From positions 1 through 64,000 of the forward strand of contig CAVOWK010000042.1 in NCBI GenBank assembly GCA_963700045.1: a stretch of 64,000 nucleotides of DNA, given 5' to 3'. The notes under the pieces are model-generated. The model searched no databases and was not told where the DNA came from. It saw only the letters and a program-made list of their open reading frames with translations. Made by a program: the position numbers and the translations under genes. The DNA is from RPQJ01 sp963700045 (GTDB lineage: Bacteria; Pseudomonadota; Gammaproteobacteria; Steroidobacterales; Steroidobacteraceae). Positions within the stretch are counted from its first letter, which is position 1, and every line of letters starts with the position of its first letter. Below, piece by piece: positions 10,704 through 19,440 of this stretch.

Positions 10704-11899
10704 GACTTCTTCCTCGCCCGGCCCCGCACGACGGCGCGCAACCCGAGCCAGCGCGCGAGCAGCTCGAGCTCGTCACGCAGGCCGACGTCTACAGCGCGCC
10801 GATCCACGCCCGGCTCGTAATGAGTGGCAATGACACGAAGCTTGCCGGCTTCGCGGTCGGATTTGAGGTCCACGCGCGCGACGAGATCGTCGTGCAGCAG
10901 GAACGGCAGGACGTAGTAGCCGTGGATTCGCTTGTGCGCCGGCGTGTAGATCTCGATGCGGTAGTGAAAATCGAACAGGCGTTGCAGCCGGTCGCGAAAC
11001 CAGACCAGTGAGTCGAACGGCGACAACAGGGCGCGAGCCTCGATGCGCGCAGGCACCCTCGTGCCTGCTGCCATGTACGAAGGGCCTTTCCAGCCTTCCA
11101 CCTGCACAGGCAACAGGTCCCGCGACTCGACGAGTTCGGCGATGCGTGCCTTGGCGTCCGCCGGGCCCAGCCGGAAGTAGTCGCGCAGATCCCGCTCGGT
11201 CGCGACACCCATCGCCAGGCTTGCGATGCGCAGCAATTCGCGCTGCGCGTCCTCGACGGCAGGGGTCGGTGCATCGACGACCACTTGCGGCAAAACCCGC
11301 TCGGTCAGGTCATACACGCGCTCGAAGCGTCGTCGCGAATGCGTGGTGACCTGTCCGGTCCAGAACAGCCACTCGAGCGCGATCTTGCCTTCGCCCCAGC
11401 CCCACCAGCTGCCCTTGCGGCGATCGCCGGTGCCGATCTCGGACACGCCGAGCGGGCCGCGATCACGGATTTCCGCGAGCACCTCGCCACAGAAGGCGGC
11501 ACGATCGCGCCCGAATCGCGCGACGTTGCCCCAGGTGCCGTCGCCGTTCTTCGCGCGCTGCATGCGCCAGCGCAGCAACGGCTGGCACTCGACCGGCAGC
11601 AGTGACGCCTCGTGACCCCAGTACTCGAACAGCTGTCGTCGGCGGCCGCCATAGGCGGCTTCGTCCAGCAGCGGCATTGCGTATGCCCCGAGCCGGGAGA
11701 ACAGCGGCAGGTAGTGCGACCTGACGAGTACGTTTACCGAGTCGATCTGCAGCAAGCCCAGCGCACGCACGGTGCGGACTACGTCGGCCCTGACGATGTC
11801 CCGGTCGGGGCGCTGGCGGCCCAATCCCTGCGCCGCGAGCGCGATCCGCCGCGCCTCGGCCAGCGACAACGTCTCGCGCGGCCTGCGGAGGTTGCTCAT
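10700..11899 (-). CDS. Winged-helix DNA glycosylase of the YcaQ/AlkX family
   Basis: This 399-residue protein matches the HTH_42 family, which includes E. coli YcaQ (AlkX), a glycosylase that unhooks interstrand crosslinks, and Streptomyces AlkZ. It begins with the typical LSLAEARRIALAAQGL, and the catalytic Q-hydrophobic-D motif is present in LLQIDSVNV near residue 50; YcaQ uses QxD where AlkZ uses QxQ. Other family segments are EYWGHEAS and the C-terminal HARxR-like region. Its stop overlaps the start of the AroQ-PheC gene by ATGA, so the two are translationally coupled, although their functions seem unrelated. Confidence 0.83.
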   Translation of the reverse strand: MSNLRRPRETLSLAEARRIALAAQGLGRQRPDRDIVRADVVRTVRALGLLQIDSVNVLVRSHYLPLFSRLGAYAMPLLDEAAYGGRRRQLFEYWGHEASLLPVECQPLLRWRMQRAKNGDGTWGNVARFGRDRAAFCGEVLAEIRDRGPLGVSEIGTGDRRKGSWWGWGEGKIALEWLFWTGQVTTHSRRRFERVYDLTERVLPQVVVDAPTPAVEDAQRELLRIASLAMGVATERDLRDYFRLGPADAKARIAELVESRDLLPVQVEGWKGPSYMAAGTRVPARIEARALLSPFDSLVWFRDRLQRLFDFHYRIEIYTPAHKRIHGYYVLPFLLHDDLVARVDLKSDREAGKLRVIATHYEPGVDRRAVDVGLRDELELLARWLGLRAVVRGRARKKS

Positions 11900-11959
11900 G
11901 CCGGGAATGATACCGGTGCGTTACCCTTGGCACTTCGCCATCCTTCCCGGAGTGGTCGA

Positions 11960-13558
11960 ATGATCCGGTACTCGGCAGACGTGATCGTGATCGGCGCCGG
12001 CATTGCGGGCGTGACGGCAGCCATCGAATTGTTGAACCGGGGCCGGCGCGTCCTGCTGCTCGATCGCGACAACGCGGAGAACATGGGCGGTCTCGCGAAG
12101 GAAAGCTTCGGCGGCATCTGGTTTGCCGGCACACCGCTGCAGAAGCGTTATGGCATCCGCGACGGCGCCCAGCAGGGCCTGCGTGACTGGCACGCGTTCG
12201 CCGAGTTCGGACCGGACGACCACTGGCCGCGCGCCTGGGCCGAGGCCTACGTCCATCGTGCCAACGAAGAGATCTATGACTGGCTGCGCGGCATCGGCGT
12301 GCAGTTCATGCCGATGCCACTGTGGGTGGAGCGCGGCCTGCATGCGCCGGGCAACTCGGTGCCGCGCTGGCACATCGTCTGGGGCACCGGGTACGAATTG
12401 CAGGTGGTGCTGAATGCTCACCTGCTGTCGCGCCCGAATCGCGGGCAGCTCGACCTGAGATTCGATCACCGCGTCGAGTCGCTCATCGTCACGAATGGCC
12501 GCGTGAACGGCTGCCGCGGCCGGCTCGAAGGCAGCGAGGATGAGTTCGAGGCGCACGGCGAGAATGTCGTGATCGCGAGCGGCGGCATCAACGGCAACCT
12601 CGAACGCGTGCGGCAGAACTGGCACGCGGACTGGTCACGGCCACCCGCAACGCTGCTGAACGGTTCGCACAAATATGCCGACGGCACGCTGCACGACGCA
12701 GCGGCCGCGCACGGCGCGCGCATCACGCACCTGGACTGGCAATGGAACTACGCTGCGGGCGTGCATCACTGGCAGCCGCGCAAACCGTCGCACGGACTTT
12801 CGCTCGTGCCGCCGAAATCCGCGCTGTGGCTCAACTGGCGCGGCGAACGCATCGGCCCGATGCCGCTGGTCACGGGCTTCGACACGCACGACCTCGTCGG
12901 GCAGATCTGCCGGCAGGAACGCGCCTATTCGTGGCAGCTGCTGAACCGTCGCATCATGCTCAAGGAGCTTGCGATCTCGGGCGGCGAATTCAATCCAGCG
13001 TTCCGGCGCAAGAACCGGCTCGCGGTCGCACGCGACATGGTGTTCGGCAACCACTGGCTCTACGACCAGCTGACGCAATTCTGTCCGGACGTCGTAGTTG
13101 CGCCGACGGTGGAAACACTCGTCGAGAAGATGAACGTGCTGGCGGGCGACGGGTCGGTCGAGGTCGATGCGGTCCGCACGGCCGCGACCCGTTACGACGA
13201 CATCATCGGTCTCGGCCCGCGGTTCCACACCGACGACCAGCTGCGTCGCATCGAGTTCGCGCGCCGCTGGATCGGCGACCGGCTGCGCACCTGCAAGTTC
13301 CAGCAGATCCTCGAGCCGTCGGCGGGTCCGCTGATTGCGATCCGTGAGTTCATCATCAGCCGCAAGAGCATGGGCGGCCTGCAGACTGACCTCGAGTGTC
13401 GCGTGCTCGACCATTCCGGCGAACCGATTCCGGGCCTGTTTGCCGCCGGCGAGAGCGCCGGCTTCGGCGGTGGCGGAATGAATGGCAAACGCGGCCTCGA
13501 GGGCACGTTCCTCGGCGGCTGCCTGCTGGGTGGGCGTATCGCAGGGAAGGTTGCCTGA
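11960..13558 (+). CDS. FAD-binding dehydrogenase of the fumarate reductase/ketosteroid dehydrogenase type
   Basis: The 532-residue product begins with a Rossmann dinucleotide-binding motif (DVIVIGAGIAGVTAAIELL) and ends with the second FAD contact (GLFAAGESAGFGGGGMNGKRGLEG), as in flavoproteins related to fumarate reductase and 3-ketosteroid dehydrogenases. FGGIW after the FAD motif is characteristic of the COG3573-like group. Substrate is unknown. I start at ATG 11960 because the longer frame overlaps the divergent ycaQ-like gene. The intergenic gap to that gene is about 60 bp and must hold both promoters. Confidence 0.83.
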   Translation: MIRYSADVIVIGAGIAGVTAAIELLNRGRRVLLLDRDNAENMGGLAKESFGGIWFAGTPLQKRYGIRDGAQQGLRDWHAFAEFGPDDHWPRAWAEAYVHRANEEIYDWLRGIGVQFMPMPLWVERGLHAPGNSVPRWHIVWGTGYELQVVLNAHLLSRPNRGQLDLRFDHRVESLIVTNGRVNGCRGRLEGSEDEFEAHGENVVIASGGINGNLERVRQNWHADWSRPPATLLNGSHKYADGTLHDAAAAHGARITHLDWQWNYAAGVHHWQPRKPSHGLSLVPPKSALWLNWRGERIGPMPLVTGFDTHDLVGQICRQERAYSWQLLNRRIMLKELAISGGEFNPAFRRKNRLAVARDMVFGNHWLYDQLTQFCPDVVVAPTVETLVEKMNVLAGDGSVEVDAVRTAATRYDDIIGLGPRFHTDDQLRRIEFARRWIGDRLRTCKFQQILEPSAGPLIAIREFIISRKSMGGLQTDLECRVLDHSGEPIPGLFAAGESAGFGGGGMNGKRGLEGTFLGGCLLGGRIAGKVA

Positions 13559-13565
13559 ACGATCC

Positions 13566-13626
13566 CCTCTCCCGCTGGCGGCGTGAGAGGTGCATCGGTG
13601 CCTCTCCCGCTCTGCAGCAGGAGAGG
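13566..13626. terminator. Two tandem hairpins between convergent genes
   Basis: CCTCTCCCGCT occurs twice (13566 and 13601), each time followed by a GAGAGG complement (13585-13590 and 13621-13626), giving two hairpins in the 75-bp gap between the flavoprotein and hdeD stops. No T-run follows either, so a rho-independent role is only likely, not shown. Confidence 0.45.
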
Positions 13627-13633
13627 CAATGCG

Positions 13634-14233
13634 TCAGACGAAGCGGTTCTCCATCCGCTCCGGCAGGCTCTTTACCTTGAAGGCAAACATGATCTTGAGC
13701 ACACCCGTGATGATTGCCCACGACGCGATCATCCAGATGACGGAAAGCCCGCCCACCTTCGGGTTCACGATCACCAGGATTCCGAACAGGATCGACAGCC
13801 CGCCCGTGAGGTAGAGGATCCACTCGCGCGCCGTCGCTGCCCGCACCTTGTAGCCGAGCATCACGAGGAACACGCCGGCCATGATTGCTTCGAAGGCAAC
13901 CAGCAGGATGAATGCCTTCATGCTGACGAGCGGATTGAGCAGCGCATAACCGCCTGCGACGACCCCGAGCACGCCGAGCAGCAGCATGATCCACCAGCCG
14001 TCCTTGTCGCGGTTGCCGATGGAACCGACGATGTTGGAGGCGCCATCGACCAGGATCGCGGCGGCAAAGAATACCGCGACGACCAGCCAGGCCGTCATCG
14101 GCTGCGAAAAGGCCAGTACGCCGAAGATCACGCTGGCGATGCCGCCGACCAGGAACACCCACCACGTGCGCTTGCACAGTATCCTGGCGTCGCCACCGAG
14201 TCGGGTCAGCAGCAGTCCGTCCGATTGGGTCAT
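13634..14233 (-). CDS. HdeD-family membrane protein (DUF308)
   Basis: The 199-residue product is a six-helix membrane protein with the repeated DUF308 pattern seen in HdeD: WWVFLVGGIASVIFGVLAF near residue 25, then GxxxGGYALLNP near 93 and LTGGLSILFGILVIVNP near 143. HdeD contributes to acid resistance in E. coli at high cell density; the mechanism is unknown. It is monocistronic, 35 bp from the divergent trmB. Confidence 0.85.
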   Translation of the reverse strand: MTQSDGLLLTRLGGDARILCKRTWWVFLVGGIASVIFGVLAFSQPMTAWLVVAVFFAAAILVDGASNIVGSIGNRDKDGWWIMLLLGVLGVVAGGYALLNPLVSMKAFILLVAFEAIMAGVFLVMLGYKVRAATAREWILYLTGGLSILFGILVIVNPKVGGLSVIWMIASWAIITGVLKIMFAFKVKSLPERMENRFV

Positions 14234-14268
14234 CGTTTTTCTCCACGCCCGTTGGCCGGGCTTTATGA

Positions 14269-15051
14269 TTGCAATTCCCCCCAGTCCAGCGAAACTCTAG
14301 ACCCTTGCCGTCACCGAAGCCAGACGCCGAGAACGGAGCCGGCGCCGCAGCGACGGCGCCCGGCACCTCGCCCCACCGCGCGATCCGCAGCTTTGTCGTG
14401 CGCGCAGGCCGCATGACCGGCGCACAGGAACGCGCCTGGCGCGAACTGTGGCCCGCGCTCGGCATCGAAAACGGCGACGAACCGCTCGATTTCACGGCGG
14501 CTTTCGGTCGGGACGCACCCGTGGTGCTCGAAATCGGCTTCGGTAACGGGGAGTCGCTGGTCGCGCTGGCATCCAACCATGCCGAACGCAATTACCTCGG
14601 CCTCGAAGTTCATCCGCCCGGTGTCGGACACCTGCTGCTGTGCTGCGAGGCAGGGAAACTGCGCAACGTGCGCGTCATCTGCGACGATGCCGTGCAGGTG
14701 CTGCAGCGACGGGTGCCGGACGCATCGCTGGACGAGGTGCTGCTCTATTTTCCGGATCCGTGGCCAAAAAAGCGGCACCACAAGCGCCGCATCGTGCAGC
14801 CTCCGTTCGTCGAACTGGTGGCGCGCAAGCTCAAACCCGGCGGCGTCCTGCGCATGGCGACCGACTGGCAACCGTATGCCGAGCACATGCTCGCCACGGC
14901 GGGCAGCAGCGACATGTTGCAGAACGAATCGGCGACGGGTGATTTCGTGGAACGGCCGGACAGCCGTCCCCTCACGCGCTTCGAACGGCGCGGCCAGAGG
15001 CTAGGTCACGGCGTGTGGGACCTGGCGTTCCGCCGGCCTGGGAAGCGATAG
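14269..15051 (+). CDS. trmB: tRNA (guanine-N7-)-methyltransferase
   Basis: TrmB methylates guanine 46 in the variable loop of many tRNAs, using S-adenosylmethionine. The 260-residue product has the SAM-binding motif LEIGFGNGESL, the acidic GLEVHPPGVG loop and the family signature YFPDPWPKKRHHKRR, plus RMATDW. The N-terminus is uncertain: 14269 is a TTG, and another TTG at 14305 would start with LPSPKPDA; the conserved part begins at about residue 39 (HRAIRSFVVRAGRM). Its stop codon is the first base group of a 9-bp-unit array that fills the gap to marC. Confidence 0.93.
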   Translation: MQFPPVQRNSRPLPSPKPDAENGAGAAATAPGTSPHRAIRSFVVRAGRMTGAQERAWRELWPALGIENGDEPLDFTAAFGRDAPVVLEIGFGNGESLVALASNHAERNYLGLEVHPPGVGHLLLCCEAGKLRNVRVICDDAVQVLQRRVPDASLDEVLLYFPDPWPKKRHHKRRIVQPPFVELVARKLKPGGVLRMATDWQPYAEHMLATAGSSDMLQNESATGDFVERPDSRPLTRFERRGQRLGHGVWDLAFRRPGKR

Positions 15052-15166
15052 GAAGTAGAGGAAGGGGAGGAAGTAGAGGAAGGAGAGGAAGTAGAGGAAG
15101 GTGTCACTTCCCATGCTTCCTCCCCTTCCTCCCCTTCCTCCCCTTCCTCTCCTTCCTCCCCTTCCC
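15052..15166. repeat. Mirrored GGAAG/CTTCC 9-bp array between trmB and marC
   Basis: Six units of GGAAG plus four bases (GGAAGTAGA alternating with GGAAGGGGA-like units) run to about 15105. Seven units of CTTCC plus four bases (mostly CTTCCTCCC) then run to the marC stop. The halves are reverse complements, so the region can fold into a long hairpin. It fills the whole gap between two convergent stop codons, so it may end transcription from both sides. Confidence 0.85.
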
Positions 15167-15790
15167 TCACGCCATCGCCCCGCGCACCCCGTCGATCACG
15201 AACTGTGCCGCCAGCGCCGCCAGCAGGACGCCGAGCAATCTGCCGAGGACCGCGCTGCCCGTCACCCCGACGACCCGCATGACGGGGCCCGTCACCAGCA
15301 TCAGCGCCAGCGTCAGTGCGAGCACCACGCCGATCACCGCGAGCTGCGCGAAAAACTGTGCCGAGCCGAATGGCACGGCGGCAAACGCCAGCAGGATGGT
15401 CGCTATCGCACCGGGTCCGGCGATCATCGGAAACGCGAGTGGAAACACCGAGATGTCGGCACGATGATGCGCTTCCTCGCCCTCGACCGGGGTGATCGAG
15501 CGCACGCCTGATTCACGCGCGAATACCATCTCGATCGCGAGCATGAACAGCAGGATGCCGCCGCCGATCTTGAAGGCGTCGACGCTGATGCCGAGCAGCT
15601 TGAGCAGCGCCGTGCCGCCGACCGCGAACAGGACGCAGACTGCCGCGGAGATGGCGACGGCCTTGAACGACATGCGCCGCCGGAAGGCGTCGTCCGCGCC
15701 TTCCGTGAGCCCTGCCAGGATGGGCAGGAGCGACAAAGGCTCCACCACCACCAGCAGGACCACGAAGAATTTCACCAGTTCGTCGAGCAT
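15167..15790 (-). CDS. MarC-family integral membrane protein
   Basis: The 207-residue product has six predicted membrane helices and family segments VVEPLSLLPILAGLT near residue 16, GGGILLFMLAIEM near 75, and PLAFPMIAGPGAIATILL near 117. MarC proteins were once linked to multiple antibiotic resistance, but that was later questioned; their transport function is unknown. Length is normal. It is convergent with trmB across the mirrored array and divergent from the small acidic protein gene. Confidence 0.88.
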   Translation of the reverse strand: MLDELVKFFVVLLVVVEPLSLLPILAGLTEGADDAFRRRMSFKAVAISAAVCVLFAVGGTALLKLLGISVDAFKIGGGILLFMLAIEMVFARESGVRSITPVEGEEAHHRADISVFPLAFPMIAGPGAIATILLAFAAVPFGSAQFFAQLAVIGVVLALTLALMLVTGPVMRVVGVTGSAVLGRLLGVLLAALAAQFVIDGVRGAMA

Positions 15791-15886
15791 GGCGCCTTCG
15801 CGTGTTTCGCGACTTGAACTCCGGGCCGCGCAGGTCTACAACCAGACATAGGATACCAAGCGCAAGGACGCGTCGAGGACAAGACG

Positions 15887-16234
15887 ATGAGCAACCCCGC
15901 ACCTGTCGTTGGCATGTGGTACGCGCGCTCCGGAGGCGACTCCTTCGAGGTGGTCGCGATCGACCGCGACGACTCCACGATCGAACTCCAGTACTTCGAC
16001 GGCACGATCGAAGAGCTCGACTTCGACGAGTGGCGCGAAGAGGTGATCGTCGCCGCCTCACCGCCCGAGGACTGGACCGGCTCGGTCGACGTCGATCCTG
16101 AAGACACCGAGAACGAATTCGACCTGGCGCCCGGCAATGGCAGCAGCCCGTTCGACGCCATCGATCGCGGCGAGGCGGACGGCTACTCCGAGCTCGAACT
16201 GCCTGATGAACAGCAGGAGCGCCCGTCGGGCTGA
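15887..16234 (+). CDS. Small acidic protein, probably DUF6763
   Basis: The 115-residue product begins PAPVVGMWYARSGGDSFEVVAIDRDDSTIELQYFDGTIEELDFDEW, a compact beta-rich N-terminal part, and continues with a strongly acidic, proline- and serine-containing tail. I believe it belongs to the gammaproteobacterial DUF6763 family, whose role is unknown. No signal peptide or membrane segment is present. It is convergent with the Rieske gene, with 7 bp between the two ends. Confidence 0.7.
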   Translation: MSNPAPVVGMWYARSGGDSFEVVAIDRDDSTIELQYFDGTIEELDFDEWREEVIVAASPPEDWTGSVDVDPEDTENEFDLAPGNGSSPFDAIDRGEADGYSELELPDEQQERPSG

Positions 16235-16241
16235 GCAGCGT

Positions 16242-16616
16242 TCAGTTCGGGTCCCGCAGCGGAACCGATTCGTCGAGCAGCACGTAGCCGTGCCGGACAT
16301 GCACCGGCAGCGGTTGCAGGCCCAGCCCCAGGCACGGGCCGGAAAGGCAGCTTCCCGTTTCCATTTCGAACAGCGCGCCGTGCATCACGCAACGGATCGT
16401 CGTGCCACCTGGTACCAGGAACTGATCCGGCTGCCAGTTGAGCGGGAAGCCGGCGTGCGGGCAGAAATTGACGTAGCCGTAAACGTGCTCGCCCTGCCGC
16501 ACCACGAAGCCCTTCAGGGGCCAGTCGCCCTGTCCCATCGTGAAGCCGCGCGCACCGGGATCCGCCAGCTCATGCAGCGGGCAGATCACTCGCGTCATGT
16601 CGATCTCGTCCGCCAC
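16242..16616 (-). CDS. Rieske [2Fe-2S] ferredoxin-like protein
   Basis: The 124-residue protein carries the two Rieske cluster loops: CPHAGFPLN near residue 54 and CVMHGALFE near 77, supplying two cysteines and two histidines. It is a stand-alone small Rieske protein, probably an electron carrier for an oxygenase or reductase not in this window. It is the last gene of a likely operon, xthA-ampG-Rieske, lying 6 bp after ampG. Confidence 0.88.
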   Translation of the reverse strand: MADEIDMTRVICPLHELADPGARGFTMGQGDWPLKGFVVRQGEHVYGYVNFCPHAGFPLNWQPDQFLVPGGTTIRCVMHGALFEMETGSCLSGPCLGLGLQPLPVHVRHGYVLLDESVPLRDPN

Positions 16617-16622
16617 CGCGAC

Positions 16623-18017
16623 TCACCGGCTTTCCTGCCGCATCTTGCGGGCGAGGAAGAACAGCAGCACGAGGGCCGGCAGGCCGAGCGTCGAGGTATA
16701 GACGAAGAACGCCGGATAACCGATCGCATCGACGACGAAACCCGACGTGCCCATCAGCAGCTTGCCTGGCAGCGCATAGATCGACGAGAACAGCGCGTAC
16801 TGGGTCGCCGTGTACGAAGCGCTGGTCAGGCTCGAGAGATAGGCGATCAATGACGTGCCGGCGATGCCCATTGCCAGGTTGTCGGCGCTGATGAGGAAGG
16901 CAAGCCCGAGCAGGTTCGGCTGGTTGTACGACGCGAACGCGGCGAACATCAGGTTGGCGATGATCACCAGCACGCTGCCCAGCGCGAGCGAGCGGATGAC
17001 GCCCAGGCGCGCCACGGCCATGCCGCCGACCAGCGTGCCGAGGATCGACCAGAACACGCCGAACCCCTTGGCGACGGCGGCGATTTCCTTGAGCGTGAAA
17101 CCGACGTCCAGGTAGAACGGGTTGCTCATCACGCCCATCGTGAAGTCGGCGAGACGGTAGCTGCCGATGAACGCGAGCATCAGCACGGCGAGCTTCACGC
17201 CGTAGCGGGTGAAGAAGTCGACGAACGGATTCACGACGGCGCCGACGAACCACGCGCCGAGATTGCGCATCGACTCCGGCCAGTGCGCCTTGCGCGCGAG
17301 CCAGTCGCTGACGCGCGCTTCCTGCGCCAGCGTGTGCTTGATCACGCGCGTTGCGGGCTCGCGGATGACGAGCGTGGTGACGATACCGATGCACGCGCAG
17401 GCTGCCATCGAAGTGTAGGACACGGCCCAGCCATGGTCGGCCGCGATCCAGAGCGCACCGGCGCTGGCCACCATCATCGCGATGCGATAGCCGAGCTGGT
17501 ACGCAGCCGCCATCACGCCCTGCATCTCCGTCGGCGCGGATTCGATCCGCCATGCATCCACCGCGATGTCCTGGGTGGCGGACGAGAACGCCACCAGCAG
17601 CGCCAGCGACGCAACGACGGCCAGGTGTCCGACCGGACTCATGTGCGCCATGTTGAGCAGGCCGATCGCGATGCCGACCTGCCCAAGCAGCATCCAGCTG
17701 CGCCGCCGGCCCAGCAGCCGGTGCAGCACGGGCAGACGCAGCTTGTCGACGACGGGCGCCCAGAAGAACTTGACCGTGTAGATGATGCCGACCCAGGACA
17801 GCATGCCGATCGTGGCGCGCTCGATGCCGACTTCACGCAGCCAGGCGGACAGCGTCGAGAACACCAGCATGAACGGCAGGCCGGCCGAGAAGCCGAGGAA
17901 CAGCATCGCGGCAACCTGCGGGTTGCGGTACGCCAGCACCGCGTCGGCCCAGCCGCGCCACCAGGGCTTCCTGACTCCTGGTGCGGCCTGCGTTGCGCCC
18001 TCGCTCGCGCCGGTCAC
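16623..18017 (-). CDS. ampG: AmpG-type major facilitator permease
   Basis: AmpG imports anhydro-muropeptides released from peptidoglycan for recycling, and in many bacteria supplies the signal for beta-lactamase induction. The 464-residue product has about 12-14 helices and the AmpG-like features GFSAGLPFMLVFSTLSAWLRE, SATQDIAVDAWRIE, and AAAYQLGYRIAMM. I start at GTG 18017, which overlaps the xthA stop (GTGA). The longer upstream frame is only the antisense or alternate frame of xthA. No ampD or ampC is near. Confidence 0.85.
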   Translation of the reverse strand: MTGASEGATQAAPGVRKPWWRGWADAVLAYRNPQVAAMLFLGFSAGLPFMLVFSTLSAWLREVGIERATIGMLSWVGIIYTVKFFWAPVVDKLRLPVLHRLLGRRRSWMLLGQVGIAIGLLNMAHMSPVGHLAVVASLALLVAFSSATQDIAVDAWRIESAPTEMQGVMAAAYQLGYRIAMMVASAGALWIAADHGWAVSYTSMAACACIGIVTTLVIREPATRVIKHTLAQEARVSDWLARKAHWPESMRNLGAWFVGAVVNPFVDFFTRYGVKLAVLMLAFIGSYRLADFTMGVMSNPFYLDVGFTLKEIAAVAKGFGVFWSILGTLVGGMAVARLGVIRSLALGSVLVIIANLMFAAFASYNQPNLLGLAFLISADNLAMGIAGTSLIAYLSSLTSASYTATQYALFSSIYALPGKLLMGTSGFVVDAIGYPAFFVYTSTLGLPALVLLFFLARKMRQESR

Positions 18018-18781
18018 AGGTCGTACGTCACGGTGAGCGGAGCGTGATCGGAGAAGCGCTGTGCCTTGAAGATTTCGGCGCTGCGCACGCTGCCGCGCAG
18101 GCCCGGGCTCAGCACGTGGTAATCGATGCGCCAACCCACGTTCTTCGACCACGCCTGGCCGCGGTTCGACCACCACGTGTACTGATCGGGCTCGGGATTC
18201 ACTTCGCGGAACGCATCGACGTACTTGACGTCGTCGAACAGCTCGTCGAGCCACGCGCGCTCTTCGGGCAGGAAACCGGAGTTCTTCTGGTTCGAGCGCC
18301 AGTTGCGCAGGTCGATTTCCTTGTGCGCGATGTTCCAGTCGCCGCAGAGGATGTAGTCGCGGCGCTTGCGCTTCAGCGCACGCAGGTACGGCATGAACTC
18401 GGCGAGGAACCGGAACTTGGCCTGCTGGCGCTCCTCGCTCGACGAGCCCGAGGGCAGGTAGAGCGAAATCACGCTCAGGTTCTTGAAGCGCGCCTCGATG
18501 TAGCGGCCCTCGCCGTCAAACTCCTTCGACCCGTGGCCGGCCACGACCGTCAGCGGCTTCTGCCGCGAATACACGGCTACGCCGCTGTAGCCCTTCTTGA
18601 CCGCGTCGAAGTAATAGCAGTGGTAGCCGGCCGGTTGGAAGTGGGGCTCGGTGATCTGGTCGCGCTGGCATTTCGTCTCCTGCAGGCAGACGACATCCGC
18701 GTCCTGGGCCGGCAGCCAGTCGAAGAATCCCTTGCGCGCCGCGGAACGGATGCCATTGGCGTTGAGGGTGATGATGCGCAT
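18014..18781 (-). CDS. xthA: Exodeoxyribonuclease III (AP endonuclease), Crc-related
   Basis: The 255-residue product is an ExoIII-family enzyme that nicks DNA at abasic sites. All expected active-site residues are visible: N in LNANGIR, E in QETK near 35, Y in SLYLPSG near 108, D and N in GDWNIAH near 147, D in WRIDYH and H in SDHAPLT near 248. It sits divergent from pyrE, the place where pseudomonads carry crc, a related RNA-binding translational regulator. Crc has lost several of these residues, so this gene more likely encodes the active enzyme. It heads an operon with ampG. Confidence 0.9.
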   Translation of the reverse strand: MRIITLNANGIRSAARKGFFDWLPAQDADVVCLQETKCQRDQITEPHFQPAGYHCYYFDAVKKGYSGVAVYSRQKPLTVVAGHGSKEFDGEGRYIEARFKNLSVISLYLPSGSSSEERQQAKFRFLAEFMPYLRALKRKRRDYILCGDWNIAHKEIDLRNWRSNQKNSGFLPEERAWLDELFDDVKYVDAFREVNPEPDQYTWWSNRGQAWSKNVGWRIDYHVLSPGLRGSVRSAEIFKAQRFSDHAPLTVTYDL

Positions 18782-18791
18782 GGGCGCAAAG

Positions 18792-18797
18792 TATAAA
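18792..18797 (+). promoter_or_regulatory. Possible -10 box of pyrE
   Basis: TATAAA lies only 10 bp before the pyrE ATG in the 26-bp gap between xthA and pyrE. If used, transcription would begin about four bases before the start codon, giving a near-leaderless message. No good -35 at normal spacing was found. Confidence 0.35.
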
Positions 18798-18807
18798 GTA
18801 CACGCCC

Positions 18808-19440
18808 ATGCACCAACCCGACTTCATCCGCCTGTGCCTCGAACTCGGCGTCCTGCGATTCGGCGAGTTCACGCTGAAGTCCGGCCGCAAGAGCCCGTAC
18901 TTCTTCAACGCCGGCCTGTTCAACACGGGCCATGCCATCGGCTCGCTCGGGCGCTCTTACGCAAGGGCGGCGATGCTGTCCGGCGTATCGTTCGACATGC
19001 TGTTCGGCCCGGCCTACAAAGGCATCCCCCTGGTCACGGCGACGGCTGCCGCGATGGCCGAACACGAAGGCCGCAACCTGTCCTTTGCCTTCAACCGCAA
19101 GGAAGCCAAGGACCACGGTGAAGGTGGTACCGTCGTCGGCGCACCGCTCGAGGGTCGCGTCCTGATCGTAGACGACGTGATCACGGCCGGTACGGCGATC
19201 CGCGAATCCGTGGAGATCATCCGTTCGCAGGGAGCAACGCCGGCGGGCGTCCTGATTGCGCTGGATCGCGAGGAGCGCGGCCAGGGGACAAAGTCGGCCG
19301 TGCAGGAAGTGCAGGATTCGTACGGCCTGCCGGTCATTGCGGTGCTGCGACTGCGCGACCTCATGGCCCACCTGGAGGCCGCCGGCGACAGTACAGTGCT
19401 GCAGTCGGTCCGGGACTATCGCGACCAGTACGGGGTCTGA
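18808..19440 (+). CDS. pyrE: Orotate phosphoribosyltransferase
   Basis: PyrE joins orotate to PRPP to form orotidine monophosphate in pyrimidine synthesis. The 210-residue product has the PRPP-binding motif VLIVDDVITAGTA near residue 118, the orotate-binding FTLKSGRKSPYFFN near 21, and the catalytic lysine loop FNRKEAKDHGEGG near 95. Length equals that of E. coli PyrE. It is divergent from xthA with a gap of only 26 bp; there is no room for an attenuator. Confidence 0.96.
   Translation: MHQPDFIRLCLELGVLRFGEFTLKSGRKSPYFFNAGLFNTGHAIGSLGRSYARAAMLSGVSFDMLFGPAYKGIPLVTATAAAMAEHEGRNLSFAFNRKEAKDHGEGGTVVGAPLEGRVLIVDDVITAGTAIRESVEIIRSQGATPAGVLIALDREERGQGTKSAVQEVQDSYGLPVIAVLRLRDLMAHLEAAGDSTVLQSVRDYRDQYGV

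Noticed and set aside
15052..15166. CRISPR-like reading of the short repeats
   Set aside because: Units are only 9 bp, there are no unique spacers of 30 bp or so, and no cas genes are present.
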